DNA of 33,063 nucleotides from an uncultured Bacilli bacterium (GCA_947626655.1 CANQTA010000011.1:1-33063), one strand, 5' to 3'; shown: positions 15,757-24,728, counted from the stretch's first letter. The notes: generated by a model not told the origin, from the letters alone. Program-made: numbers and translations.

Positions 15757-18693
15757 ATGAATAATGATGAAAATAATGAAGAATTTGAAGATTATTTAGA
15801 GCCTGAAGAAACCGAAGAAAATGTTGGTAGTGAATTTTTAGATGAAGAGCCTGAAGAATTAGAAAATGATGATGTTGAAGAAGAATATGATGTTCCAAAT
15901 AGAAAAGAAAGCTTTGGCGAAAAAGAATATAGAGAAGCTAGAGATGAACATGGAAATTATGATAAAGATTATTATAAAAATAAGACTGCTGAAGCCGAAA
16001 AAAATGTAAATGAAGCTCGAGAGGAAAAAAATAAAAATTATAAAAATACTGATAATCAAAATGTTCAAGCTAATGGGGCAAATACAGTAAATAAAAATTT
16101 TAAAGATAAAGCTCAAGATAATTATAATCTTTTGAAAGCTAAGGGAGATTTAGCTCAAAATAAATTAAATGATATAAAGTCAAGAGTTTATCAAGCTACG
16201 CATCCTGGAGAAGTGTTAAAAAATAAAGCAGGAAGTGTTGGTAATAACTTAAAAGATGCCGCTAAAAGTAAAGCCAAGGAGGTTGGAAAAAAAGCTGGAG
16301 AAGCTATTTTAACTGGTGCTAAAGCTCTTCTTAAATTTTTAATGAAAAATCCAGTGGTACTTATTGTATTAGCTATCCTAGCTTTGTTAATATTTATTAT
16401 TTTACTTTTAGTAATTTTGTTTGGTGGCAGTTTATCTGATAATGATTCATTGGGATATTTTGATAGTTCTTGTAATTTTAATACAACGACGGTTGAACTT
16501 ACAACATGTAATACTCAATCTAGTACAAAAATGTCTTTAAAAAATTATGTAATAGGAGTAACTAGTTATTATACTAAAGATAATAACTATAGTGATGAAG
16601 TAATAAAAGCTTTGATGATCGTTATAAAAACAAATGCTTTAAGTAATGGAATGTATAATAATTCTTCAAAATTAGTAACATTAGATGATTGTAATATGGG
16701 GTATGAAGAAGTAACTGATAATAGTAGTTTAAATGATTTGTATGATGAAGTAGAAAATTATATCTTTGTTTCAGAATCTTATCAATCAGCAATTAGTAAT
16801 TTGTCGACTGTTAATGCTTTAGATTTTGATGCTAACACTTTAAGTCTTTTAAGTGAGGAAACTGGCAATTATGAAGATTTATTAAATAGTGTTTATGGTG
16901 GTACTGGTGGTACTACAAGTTCAACGACCTCTGATTATCGTGATACATTATTTTTAGGCGATTCTAGGATGCAAGGAATATTAAATGCTAATTTAATTAA
17001 CAAAAACAATACAGTTTATGGAGTAGGATATGGTTATGATTGGTTAGTAGGTAATGGAAGTTTTGATGCTACTAATACAAATTCTTTAGATGGTGGTATT
17101 AAAGGTATAAATACTAAAATTCGCCAAGGGGCTAGTTATAATATAGTTATTTGGTTAGGAGTAAATGATTATAGTATCAATGATGCAAATAAATATTATC
17201 AAAAATATGTTGAATTAGCGAGTGGAGATTGGAGTAATCATATAATATATGTTGTATCAGTGGGACCAGTTATGGATGAAAGATCGTTTTATGCTACAAA
17301 TAGCGAAATAACTAATTTTAATAATGAAATGCAAAGTTTAATAAATAATGGTGGGGTTAGTAATTTAAGATATATTGATTTAAATTATAGTGAAAATTCA
17401 ATTAGAGAATTTGATAGTGAAGGTATTCATTATAGTGATGAAGATTACAAAAATATTTATAATATTATGACAAGTAATTTAGAAAATAATCTTAGTAGTA
17501 AAAAAGTATTATATAATTTGAGTTCTTATTGTACGTATTATAATTTAACTGAAAATGATAGTTGGTGGTGGCCGATAGGAAGTAAAAATCCTACGGCTGG
17601 CGATATTTATGGGGGAGATCCGATGGATACTGTAATTACTTCTGTTGTAGGGCCAAGAAATACGGGAATTCCAGGGGCATCTACTAATCATGGGGGAGTT
17701 GATATTGCTTCATCTTTGTGTTCTGAAGTTCCTGTTATTGCTACTAAAGATGGTACTGTTATATATACAAATGATGGTTGTGTTCAAGGTAATAGTTCGT
17801 GTGGTTCTGGTTTTGGTAATTGGGTTGAAATTGATCATGGTGATAATATTGTTAGTATTTACGGTCATATGTCAATTAATACAATTCAAGTAAAGGTGGG
17901 GGATACGGTAAAACAAGGTCAAATATTAGGAAGAATGGGTTCAACTGGAACTTCTTCTGGTTGTCACTTACATTTTGAAATGCGAATAAATAATTCAAGG
18001 GTAGATCCTCTTCAATATGTTGATAAAGAAAATCCGCGCCCAATTAATACTTATAATTTTGATTTTAATAATTCAGGTAATAATACAGGAGGAAAACAAG
18101 CTGTTTGTCAAACTCTTTCGACATCAGGACTTTCAACATATGCGATAGCTGGAATTATGATTAATTTAGAAGCTGAAAGTAGTTATAGAACAAATAATTT
18201 GGAAGGATGCTATGAATCAGGTGTAACTTGTCATGGAAGTTCTGGTAGAAATTATGGTTGGTTTGCTAATTATTGTGGTGCTAATGGGAATACCAATTGT
18301 GGTAGTATAATTGGCTCATATGGAAGTGATCAAGCTTATACTTTAGGTGTTGATAGTGGTGAATATACAAAAGATAAATTTATGTATGATCATGCGGGAT
18401 ATGGTTTGTGTCAATGGACTAGTCAAGGTCGTAAAGCTTTATTATATGATCGAGCTAAAAGTGAAAATGTGTCAATAGCATCTTTGGATTTACAGATGAA
18501 ATATTTATTTTATGAATTAGAAAATAATACTAAGGAATTGTATTCTTATCTGCAAAGAAGTACTTCAACAAAAGATATAGCTTTGAAATTTTGTAATGAA
18601 TTTGAGAATCCCGGCTCTAGTACATGTACAAGAAGAGTTACAAATAGTGTTGTAGAAAGTATGAATAGTTATGTAACAAATGGTTGCAATTAA
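15757..18693 (+). CDS. Multi-domain T4SS cell-wall hydrolase: SGNH esterase, M23 peptidase and phage-tail lysozyme domains
   Basis: This 978-aa membrane-anchored protein has a charged, very acidic then Lys/Asn-rich cytoplasmic region (1-195) and one membrane helix (about 199-223). An exported region with SLKNYVIGV...ALMIVIKTNA (about 260-300) is weakly SpoIID-like. Next come an SGNH hydrolase domain (Ser403 in GDSR, GVND 468-471, His558), an M23 metallopeptidase (His645, Asp649, His704, His737, His739) and a C-terminal phage-tail lysozyme-like domain (Glu805 or Glu807 in NLEAES, then GLCQWTSQGRK). It should open peptidoglycan for the secretion channel, cutting both peptide and glycan; the esterase may remove acetyl groups. 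It lies upstream of VirB8-like and VirD4 genes. Confidence 0.88.
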   Translation: MNNDENNEEFEDYLEPEETEENVGSEFLDEEPEELENDDVEEEYDVPNRKESFGEKEYREARDEHGNYDKDYYKNKTAEAEKNVNEAREEKNKNYKNTDNQNVQANGANTVNKNFKDKAQDNYNLLKAKGDLAQNKLNDIKSRVYQATHPGEVLKNKAGSVGNNLKDAAKSKAKEVGKKAGEAILTGAKALLKFLMKNPVVLIVLAILALLIFIILLLVILFGGSLSDNDSLGYFDSSCNFNTTTVELTTCNTQSSTKMSLKNYVIGVTSYYTKDNNYSDEVIKALMIVIKTNALSNGMYNNSSKLVTLDDCNMGYEEVTDNSSLNDLYDEVENYIFVSESYQSAISNLSTVNALDFDANTLSLLSEETGNYEDLLNSVYGGTGGTTSSTTSDYRDTLFLGDSRMQGILNANLINKNNTVYGVGYGYDWLVGNGSFDATNTNSLDGGIKGINTKIRQGASYNIVIWLGVNDYSINDANKYYQKYVELASGDWSNHIIYVVSVGPVMDERSFYATNSEITNFNNEMQSLINNGGVSNLRYIDLNYSENSIREFDSEGIHYSDEDYKNIYNIMTSNLENNLSSKKVLYNLSSYCTYYNLTENDSWWWPIGSKNPTAGDIYGGDPMDTVITSVVGPRNTGIPGASTNHGGVDIASSLCSEVPVIATKDGTVIYTNDGCVQGNSSCGSGFGNWVEIDHGDNIVSIYGHMSINTIQVKVGDTVKQGQILGRMGSTGTSSGCHLHFEMRINNSRVDPLQYVDKENPRPINTYNFDFNNSGNNTGGKQAVCQTLSTSGLSTYAIAGIMINLEAESSYRTNNLEGCYESGVTCHGSSGRNYGWFANYCGANGNTNCGSIIGSYGSDQAYTLGVDSGEYTKDKFMYDHAGYGLCQWTSQGRKALLYDRAKSENVSIASLDLQMKYLFYELENNTKELYSYLQRSTSTKDIALKFCNEFENPGSSTCTRRVTNSVVESMNSYVTNGCN

Positions 18694-18722
18694 AATAAGA
18701 TAGAAAGAGGATGTTTTAATTT

Positions 18723-19643
18723 ATGCCTAAAAAACTCGATAATGGTAAAAAGAAAATTTTAATTATAATTGTTTTAATTTTGATGATCTCATCGGGGATA
18801 GCAATATATTTGAGTTTAAAACATAATGATAACGTTAATAATCCTAATTCAAATAATCCTAATAGTGGAAGTAATCCTTCCCAAGGAGAAGATAAACCAG
18901 ATGATGTTGAAGCTCATAATTTGGAAAATGAAGCTGAGTATTATGGAGTTCAAAATGCTCTTAATAATTATTATCTTTATTTACAAAATGGTGATAGTCA
19001 AAAATTATGGGATATTTTAGAAGAAAATTATAAAAATGAAAATAATATCACAGTTAATAATGTTTTAAATTATTTGGATAGAGATGTGGCTAATTTTATG
19101 GCTAAAAAAATATATTATAAAAGAATGAATGGTATATATTTCTATTTTGTGAATGGATATAGTTATAATTATACATTAGATGGTGTTGATAATTATCAAG
19201 AAGCAGTTAATATGTTAGTAATAGTTAAGAATAATCATTATGTTATAAGACCACTTTTAAATAATATTGAATTAAAAAGTTTGGCTGATAATTATCAAAG
19301 TAATAATATTAATGTTAGTGATAAATATTTGTTTGAAAGAAAAAGTATTGATGTTAATAATAAATTAGAAAGTTATATAGCAGAATTTTTAAATTTATTG
19401 AATTTAGATATTAATAGAGCTTATAGTATGCTTAATGAAGATATGAAAATTAAATATCCAAGTGTTGCTGATTTAAGAAAAGATAAAGATAATATTTTAG
19501 AGAATATTTCATCAAATATTTTTAGTTTAGCAACCAATGATAAAGTTGGTTATATAGAATATAAAATAAGGGATAAAAGGGAAAATAATATTACAATTAA
19601 TGAATATGAAATAATGAACTTTAAAATAAGTTTTGAGTATTAA
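18723..19643 (+). CDS. VirB8/TcpC-like bitopic T4SS protein with tandem NTF2-like domains
   Basis: This 306-aa protein has a basic N-terminus and one membrane helix (about 11-31). A flexible Asn/Pro/Ser linker (33-60) is followed by two similar alpha-beta regions (about 65-175 and 205-306), each starting with a helix pair of NTF2 type (NALNNYYLYLQNGDSQKLWDIL; LESYIAEFLNLLNLDINRAYSML, given here in part). TcpC and other Gram-positive VirB8-like proteins have this plan and form the channel core outside the membrane. Similarity is by architecture, not by conserved catalytic residues. It follows the wall hydrolase by 29 bases with AGAAAGAGG upstream, so it belongs to the same unit. Confidence 0.65.
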   Translation: MPKKLDNGKKKILIIIVLILMISSGIAIYLSLKHNDNVNNPNSNNPNSGSNPSQGEDKPDDVEAHNLENEAEYYGVQNALNNYYLYLQNGDSQKLWDILEENYKNENNITVNNVLNYLDRDVANFMAKKIYYKRMNGIYFYFVNGYSYNYTLDGVDNYQEAVNMLVIVKNNHYVIRPLLNNIELKSLADNYQSNNINVSDKYLFERKSIDVNNKLESYIAEFLNLLNLDINRAYSMLNEDMKIKYPSVADLRKDKDNILENISSNIFSLATNDKVGYIEYKIRDKRENNITINEYEIMNFKISFEY

Positions 19644-19649
19644 ATTTTT

Positions 19650-19678
19650 TTGATATTATTAAACTTTTATTGTATAAT
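19650..19678 (+). promoter_or_regulatory. Promoter of the VirD4 gene
   Basis: TTGATA (19650-19655) and TATAAT (19673-19678) are 17 bases apart. AGGAGG (19690-19695) follows, five bases before the ATG. Confidence 0.8.
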
Positions 19679-19700
19679 AATTATGAATTAGGAGGATTAT

Positions 19701-21935
19701 ATGAAATTTAAAGTAGAACCAAAAGATTTTTTCTTATTTGTATTATATTGTATAATATTATTATATTTGTGTGCTTTAGCAATTTCTAATCTTTTTTCTT
19801 TAGTAAACACAGGAACGTTTTATGGTCTTATTCCTTTTTCGGCTTTTACATTAAAATATTTGCCTTTTACTTTAGGATTATTTTTGGGAGTTTTAATATT
19901 AATTTTTACAAGTGTTTCTTCTTATATTTTTGATAAAGATAAAGGAAAAGGTTTTGGCTTAAAAATTAGTGATGAAAAAGCCAATGATGGTTATGCTAGA
20001 TGGGCTAAAGAAAAAGAAATAAAAGAATCAAGTCATGTAGAAAAAATTATTCCGACAGAAAAAGAATTGCAAGCGGCAGGAATTCCTCTTATTAATAATG
20101 GTAAAGAAATTTGGGTTGATAATGGTGATTATCACAATTTAGTTATTGGTTCAACTGGTTCAGGTAAAACTGAAAATTTAGTTTTTCCAATGGTTAACAT
20201 TTTAGCTAAAAAGGGTGAAAGTATGATTATTACTGACCCTAAGGGTGAAATTTATCGAAAAACAGCGGAAAATTTAAAAAAAAGGGGTTATAATGTAATT
20301 GTTTTGAACTTTAGAGAGCCGAATAGAGGTAATGCTTGGAATCCTTTGGCTCTTCCTTATCAATATTATAAAGAAGGTAATTATGATAAGGCAACAGAAT
20401 TGCTTGACGATGTAGCTTTAAATATTTTATATGATCCAACAAATAAAGGGGATTCAGAATTCTGGGAAAAAGGTTCTGCTGATTACTTTTCTGGTTTAGC
20501 ATTAGGATTATTTAAAGATGCTCAAGAAAAAGAAGTTAATTTAAATAGTATAAATTATATGAGTACTGTTGGAGAAGAGAGATATGCTACTAGTAATTTT
20601 ATAAAAGAGTATTTTAATTTAAAAGGGCCAAATTCTAATGAGTATATGTTTGCAAGTACAGTTATTAATGCTCCTTCGGATACAAAGGGTGGATTGCTTT
20701 CAACTTTTAGACAAAAAATAAGAATGTTTTCAACTCGTGAAAATTTGTCGGAAATGCTTTCATATAGTGATTTTGATATGCGGAGTATTGGTAAAGAAAA
20801 AACAGCAGTATTTATGATTATTCATGATGAAAAGAAAACTTATCATACTTTAATGACTATTTTTATAAAACAATGTTATGAAACTTTAATAGATGTAGCG
20901 CAAATGAGTGGTGGTAAGCTTAAACATCGGACTAATTTTATTTTAGATGAATTTGCTAATATGCCTCCGCTTAAAGATGTTGATAGTATGGTTTCAGCTG
21001 CTAGAAGTAGAGATATTAGATTTACTTTCATAATTCAAAACTTTGCCCAATTAAATGATGTTTATGGGGAAAATGTAGCGCAAGTAATTAGAGGTAATTG
21101 TGGTAATTTAATTTATTTAATTAGTACAGAGTTAAAAGCCTTAGAGGAAATTAGTAAAATGTGTGGAGAAGTTAAGTCTAAAGAAAAAGATAAGACTTCT
21201 TCAACCCCATTAATTACTGTTAGTGATTTACAAAAATTAAAACTAGGGGATGCAATAATAATTAGGTTGCGGACTAGTCCTTTTAAGACAAAATATACTC
21301 CTAATTTTAAAATTGATTGGGGAGAAGATTTTCCGGAAGCAAGTTATCCTGAAAGAAAAGTGGAACCAATTGCGTTATTCGATTTGAAAAAATTTGTCAC
21401 AGAAGAAAAGCGAAAAAGTATGATGAATAATAGTGGTATGAATCCTAATATGGGGATGGGTATGAATATGCCCGGAGCTAATCCAATGGCAATGCCTAAT
21501 CCGGGAAGACCAATAATGAATAGTAGTCCTTTTGGGATGTCAGCCATGGGAGATATGAGTGGTTTTAATCCATTAAATGATAGAAACCCAATGGGAGCTT
21601 TTCGTAATAGTGAGATGAATAGTAATATGAATCCTTTTAGTTCAAGTATGAGTATTGATGATATGATGAAAGATATTGATAAAAAACTAAAAGAATTAGA
21701 TGAAGAAGAAAAAAGACAAAAAGAAAAATTGAAAATGCAAAATAGAGAATTGATGGAATCGGCTAATGCAAATATTGATGCGTTTAATAAGAAATTGTTA
21801 GAAAATAATCAAGATGATAAAAATGAAAAGATAGAAAAACCAAAAGTTAATATTGATGTTGACAGTGTAATTGTCAATGAAAATGTTATAACTGATGATG
21901 AATTTTTTGACGATTTCTTTGATGGTGATGAATAG
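19701..21935 (+). CDS. virD4: VirD4/TraG/TrsK-type coupling ATPase with low-complexity tail
   Basis: This 744-aa protein has two N-terminal membrane helices (about 8-32 and 48-74) and a TraG/VirD4 ATPase domain. Walker A GSTGSGKT is at 150-157, ITDPKGE follows, and Walker B ILDEFANMPPLKD has Asp416 and Glu417. It would bring substrate to the channel. Beyond about residue 560 the sequence turns into a Met/Asn/Gly/Pro-rich region (to about 650), then a charged helix (DDMMKDIDKKLKELDEEEKR) and a very acidic end (DDEFFDDFFDGDE). Acidic tails can bind substrates or partners, but this one is unproven. It has its own promoter and a terminator overlapping its last codons. Confidence 0.93.
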   Translation: MKFKVEPKDFFLFVLYCIILLYLCALAISNLFSLVNTGTFYGLIPFSAFTLKYLPFTLGLFLGVLILIFTSVSSYIFDKDKGKGFGLKISDEKANDGYARWAKEKEIKESSHVEKIIPTEKELQAAGIPLINNGKEIWVDNGDYHNLVIGSTGSGKTENLVFPMVNILAKKGESMIITDPKGEIYRKTAENLKKRGYNVIVLNFREPNRGNAWNPLALPYQYYKEGNYDKATELLDDVALNILYDPTNKGDSEFWEKGSADYFSGLALGLFKDAQEKEVNLNSINYMSTVGEERYATSNFIKEYFNLKGPNSNEYMFASTVINAPSDTKGGLLSTFRQKIRMFSTRENLSEMLSYSDFDMRSIGKEKTAVFMIIHDEKKTYHTLMTIFIKQCYETLIDVAQMSGGKLKHRTNFILDEFANMPPLKDVDSMVSAARSRDIRFTFIIQNFAQLNDVYGENVAQVIRGNCGNLIYLISTELKALEEISKMCGEVKSKEKDKTSSTPLITVSDLQKLKLGDAIIIRLRTSPFKTKYTPNFKIDWGEDFPEASYPERKVEPIALFDLKKFVTEEKRKSMMNNSGMNPNMGMGMNMPGANPMAMPNPGRPIMNSSPFGMSAMGDMSGFNPLNDRNPMGAFRNSEMNSNMNPFSSSMSIDDMMKDIDKKLKELDEEEKRQKEKLKMQNRELMESANANIDAFNKKLLENNQDDKNEKIEKPKVNIDVDSVIVNENVITDDEFFDDFFDGDE

Positions 21936-21959
21936 GATTTTATATTACCATCTTTTTTT
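21921..21959 (+). terminator. Intrinsic terminator overlapping the end of the VirD4 gene
   Basis: GATGGTGAT (21921-21929) pairs with ATTACCATC (21944-21952; one G-U pair) and is followed by seven T. The 5' arm lies inside the last codons of the gene. It ends the T4SS block. Confidence 0.75.
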
Positions 21960-21989
21960 ATTTGTTCATAAATTATAAATGGTGATACG

Positions 21990-22247
21990 ATGAAAAGTAT
22001 TAAGGAAAGTGATTATTATCCTAATATGGGGATATTAATTGATGTTAGAGATCCAATTAGTTATAAAGAAAATCATAATCCTTATAGTATTAATATATAT
22101 TATGATAAATTATTGATGAATCATAAAACGCTATTAGATAAAAATCAAAAATATTATTTAATTTGTGATAAAGGACATAAAAGTAAAAAAGCAGCGCGAG
22201 TTCTTTCTTTTTACGGTTATGATGTAACATATATTATAAATAGATGA
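21990..22247 (+). CDS. Single-domain rhodanese-like protein
   Basis: This 85-aa soluble protein has the rhodanese marks LIDVRDPISYKENHNPYSINI at its start (quoted here in part by family pattern: DVRDP at 18-22) and an active-site loop ICDKGHKS with Cys59. The C-terminal LSFYGYDV matches the usual end of the domain. Such proteins carry a persulfide on the cysteine for sulfur transfer; the acceptor is unknown. It is shorter than typical (about 100 aa) but appears complete. The ribosome binding site is weak (GGTGAT). No link with the T4SS is visible beyond position. Confidence 0.8.
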   Translation: MKSIKESDYYPNMGILIDVRDPISYKENHNPYSINIYYDKLLMNHKTLLDKNQKYYLICDKGHKSKKAARVLSFYGYDVTYIINR

Positions 22248-22290
22248 AATTTAGCCATACTTATATTATAATATTAATTGTAGTGATAGT

Positions 22291-22881
22291 ATGGATGTAA
22301 TGGATATTTTAAATGAAATATATTTGTTTATTAATGAGCTTATAAATTCCTCAAGTATTTATGGAATTTTATTTGCGTGTTTATTAATATTTTTGGAATC
22401 AATTATTCCAGTGTTGCCTTTATTTGTTTTTATAACTATTGTTTTTCAGGCTTTTGGTTATGCTATTGGTTTTGTTATTTCTTATTTGCTTACTTGTCTT
22501 GGTTGTGTTTTTGCCTTTTTTGTGTGCCGGACAACATTAAAAAAATTATTTATAAAGTATATAAGACGTTATAAAGGATTTGATAATTTAATGTTACATG
22601 TCGATAATATGAAGTTAACTAGTTTAGCAACATTAATGGCGATACCTTTTACACCAGCTTTTTTGATTAATATTTCGGCTTCTTTATCGAAAATGGAATT
22701 TAAAAAATTTTTGTTGGCTTTGTTAATTGGTAAAGTTTCTTTAGTATTTTTCTGGGGTTTTATAGGTACTAGTTTAATTGAAAGTTTTAAAAATCCACGA
22801 ATTTTAATTGTTATTGTAATAATGATGTTAGGGGCTTATTGGTTAAGTAGATATGCGACTAAAAAATTGCATATTGATTGA
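22291..22881 (+). CDS. TVP38/TMEM64 (VTT domain, DedA-like) membrane protein
   Basis: This 196-aa protein has five or six hydrophobic segments. The early FLESIIPVLP helix-turn, the Gly-rich following helix, and the later PFTPAFLINISASLSKM stretch are family marks of the VTT/DedA superfamily, members of which move or scramble lipids or carrier lipids. The substrate cannot be told. TATAAT at 22267-22272 is a likely -10 without a good -35. Confidence 0.8.
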   Translation: MDVMDILNEIYLFINELINSSSIYGILFACLLIFLESIIPVLPLFVFITIVFQAFGYAIGFVISYLLTCLGCVFAFFVCRTTLKKLFIKYIRRYKGFDNLMLHVDNMKLTSLATLMAIPFTPAFLINISASLSKMEFKKFLLALLIGKVSLVFFWGFIGTSLIESFKNPRILIVIVIMMLGAYWLSRYATKKLHID

Positions 22882-22922
22882 TGTTAAAATGTTGTCAATT
22901 ATGAAAAGTTTTTAATAAAAAA

Positions 22923-22951
22923 TTGACTTTACCTGAAAAAATTAGTATATT
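22923..22951 (+). promoter_or_regulatory. Promoter of the 330-aa unknown, with overlapping inverted repeat
   Basis: TTGACT (22923-22928) and TATATT (22946-22951) are 17 bases apart. GTCAATT (22894-22900) and AATTGAC (22921-22927) form an inverted repeat whose second arm covers the -35. Confidence 0.65.
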
Positions 22952-22984
22952 ATTATTAGATAATAATCGTAGGTGATTAAGAAA

Positions 22985-23977
22985 ATGCAAGATGAATTTG
23001 ATAAATCTGTTATGAAGATGGTTAATGATAATAATACTAATTATACGGTAGCAGTTTATATTATGGAAAAGAATCCTAATGTTTTTAATTTAGAGGAAGC
23101 GCGTGGAGTAGCTAATTATTTAATGAAAGAATTAGGATTTTCTAGTAAGGCTATTTTAGATGGAGCTGCCCAAGCTGATATATTTCGCCAAGTAATTTTA
23201 AAAAATATTAGAAATAGTAGTGTTTTAAAAGAATCTGAAGAGAAAGTTAAAATTTTATTAAAAACAATAAAAAAGAAAGTAAATAGTAGTGATATTGAAA
23301 AAATTATTGTGAAAGTTATAGCAGTGGCAGCAGCTTGTGTAATTGTTCATGCAGCTAAGCCATTGGTGACTGAAAATTGGCTAGATTGGGAAAATGTTAA
23401 TGATGTATCAAGTAATATAGGAACAATTGTCGCAGATATGGATAATAGTGATTTACAAAATAAAAATTTGGTTGTTCAAAATACTTATCAAGTGGGTTTT
23501 GATGAGGACGGAAGGCCTTTAGTTGCTTATAATAGTGAGGGAATTGCTCAAGATATTTTGAAAGTATGTTCTAAAGATGAAACTTTATTAGATATTTGTT
23601 TGTATGATGTTTATTTTAATATGAATTATAATAGACTTGCTAATATGGATGAAGTTATACGAAATATTAAAAATTATATAGGAAATGATGGTAATTTTAA
23701 TAGTATTAGTTCTTCTTTACAAAATGTCGATGTCTTTTTGGATTATCTTTTAAAAATTGGAGTAGTCCAAAGTAATGATGCGGATTATTTTGAAGTTGTA
23801 AATGCAGTTGAAGCTTATAAAAGAAATGGTTCATTTGAGTCATTAAGTGAAAAAGAACAAAAAGTTATTCAAGATTTTATTAAAAAATATCAAAGTAGTA
23901 AAAAAGAAATTTATGAGACTAGTGCAGCTAAAATTAATGATTTAGTAAGTCAAGCAGAAACATTAGGAGGTAGATAA
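22985..23977 (+). CDS. Membrane-associated protein of unknown function
   Basis: I do not recognise this protein of about 330 aa. The first 105 residues are helical and charged, with ARGVANYLMKELGFSSKAI. One hydrophobic stretch (about 106-127, IIVKVIAVAAACVIVHAA) may be a membrane helix, after which lies an acidic, mixed region with QVGFDEDGRPLVAYNSEG, and the end is strongly helical (SLSEKEQKVIQDFIKKYQ). The ATG at 22985 is preferred to the GTG at 22973 because AGGTGA (22971-22976) is then correctly placed. A DUF1292 gene and a lipoprotein follow closely, probably in one operon. Confidence 0.6.
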   Translation: MQDEFDKSVMKMVNDNNTNYTVAVYIMEKNPNVFNLEEARGVANYLMKELGFSSKAILDGAAQADIFRQVILKNIRNSSVLKESEEKVKILLKTIKKKVNSSDIEKIIVKVIAVAAACVIVHAAKPLVTENWLDWENVNDVSSNIGTIVADMDNSDLQNKNLVVQNTYQVGFDEDGRPLVAYNSEGIAQDILKVCSKDETLLDICLYDVYFNMNYNRLANMDEVIRNIKNYIGNDGNFNSISSSLQNVDVFLDYLLKIGVVQSNDADYFEVVNAVEAYKRNGSFESLSEKEQKVIQDFIKKYQSSKKEIYETSAAKINDLVSQAETLGGR

Positions 23978-23980
23978 TAA

Positions 23981-24223
23981 GTGGAAATTAATGTATTACC
24001 TTTGGAAGATGGCAAAAATTATATGATTGTTGATACTATAGAAAACGGTAATTTTCAATACTTATTGTTAGCTAATGAAAATGATCATGATGAAATTATT
24101 TTGCGAAAAGTTATTCATGAAGATAAAGATTATTTAGTCAAATTAGATAGTGATGATGAATTTGATGAAGTGATGACAGTATTTAATGAAAAATATAGAA
24201 AAGGTGGAAATGATGAAAAATAA
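23981..24223 (+). CDS. DUF1292 family protein (YrzB-like)
   Basis: This 80-aa acidic soluble protein has the YxIVDTIENGxFxYLLLANE pattern and a closing DDEFDEVMTVFNEKY helix. These match the DUF1292 family, common in Bacillota and often near RNA-processing or Holliday-junction genes; its function is unknown. The start is GTG, with GGAGG at the end of the preceding gene. It overlaps the lipoprotein gene by 11 bases. Confidence 0.75.
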   Translation: MEINVLPLEDGKNYMIVDTIENGNFQYLLLANENDHDEIILRKVIHEDKDYLVKLDSDDEFDEVMTVFNEKYRKGGNDEK

Positions 24224-24674
24224 TAAGAGTGTAATATTAGGAATTATAATGATTGTAGTAATTAGTTTAGCAACGGGATGTAAATTTTATAATTTGCTAG
24301 AAACGCAGGATTTTAAGGAACATTTTGGGGCTTTAGGTTATACAATTAGTGATGGTGAAGAAACAGAATTTAAAGCTGAAAGTTATTTAGTTGCTAGTAA
24401 AGAAGATATTCCTTATAAAATAGAATATTATGAATTTGCTGAAGAGGTAGATGCTAAAAAAGCTTATAAAGATTATTATGATAATATTGGTAATTATATA
24501 ACTACAGATTCGAAAAATCAAGAAACAACTGGTGCAGTATTTTCAAAGACCGTAGCAGTTTCTGATAATGAATATATTATTATTTCAAGAGTAAAAAATA
24601 CTTTAATATTTATTGCAACCACTAAAGATTATCAAAAAGAAGTAGATACATTATTAGAAGATATTAAATATTAA
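24213..24674 (+). CDS. Predicted lipoprotein of unknown function
   Basis: This protein of about 153 aa has a lipoprotein signal: KNNK, a hydrophobic core, then the lipobox LATG-Cys23. The mature part is a small alpha-beta domain rich in acidic residues (YKIEYYEFAEEVDAKKAYKD). I do not recognise the family. The ATG at 24213, with AAAGGTGG 7 bases before it, is chosen over an in-frame ATG at 24186 because it starts exactly at the signal peptide. It overlaps the upstream DUF1292 gene. Confidence 0.7.
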   Translation: MKNNKSVILGIIMIVVISLATGCKFYNLLETQDFKEHFGALGYTISDGEETEFKAESYLVASKEDIPYKIEYYEFAEEVDAKKAYKDYYDNIGNYITTDSKNQETTGAVFSKTVAVSDNEYIIISRVKNTLIFIATTKDYQKEVDTLLEDIKY

Positions 24675-24695
24675 AATAATTTAAAGTAATTAAAA

Positions 24696-24728
24696 ATGAA
24701 TATAGACTGAACTATATCCATTTTTTTT
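24696..24728. terminator. Bidirectional terminator between convergent genes
   Basis: ATGAATATAG (24696-24705) and CTATATCCAT (24712-24721) form a stem with one mismatch and a six-base loop. T follows on the plus strand (24721-24728), and A precedes it (24692-24696), giving T on the minus strand. Confidence 0.7.

Noticed and set aside
17690-17893. Hydrophobic plus-strand frame inside the wall hydrolase gene
   Set aside because: Out-of-frame reading of the M23 domain; the hydrophobicity comes from T-rich second codon positions. The frames at 18826-19020, 22377-22574 and 32709-32924 are rejected in the same way.
2757-21959. Complete integrative conjugative element with ends
   Set aside because: No integrase, relaxase, tRNA target or flanking direct repeat was found; the only clear direct repeat belongs to the IS66 element.
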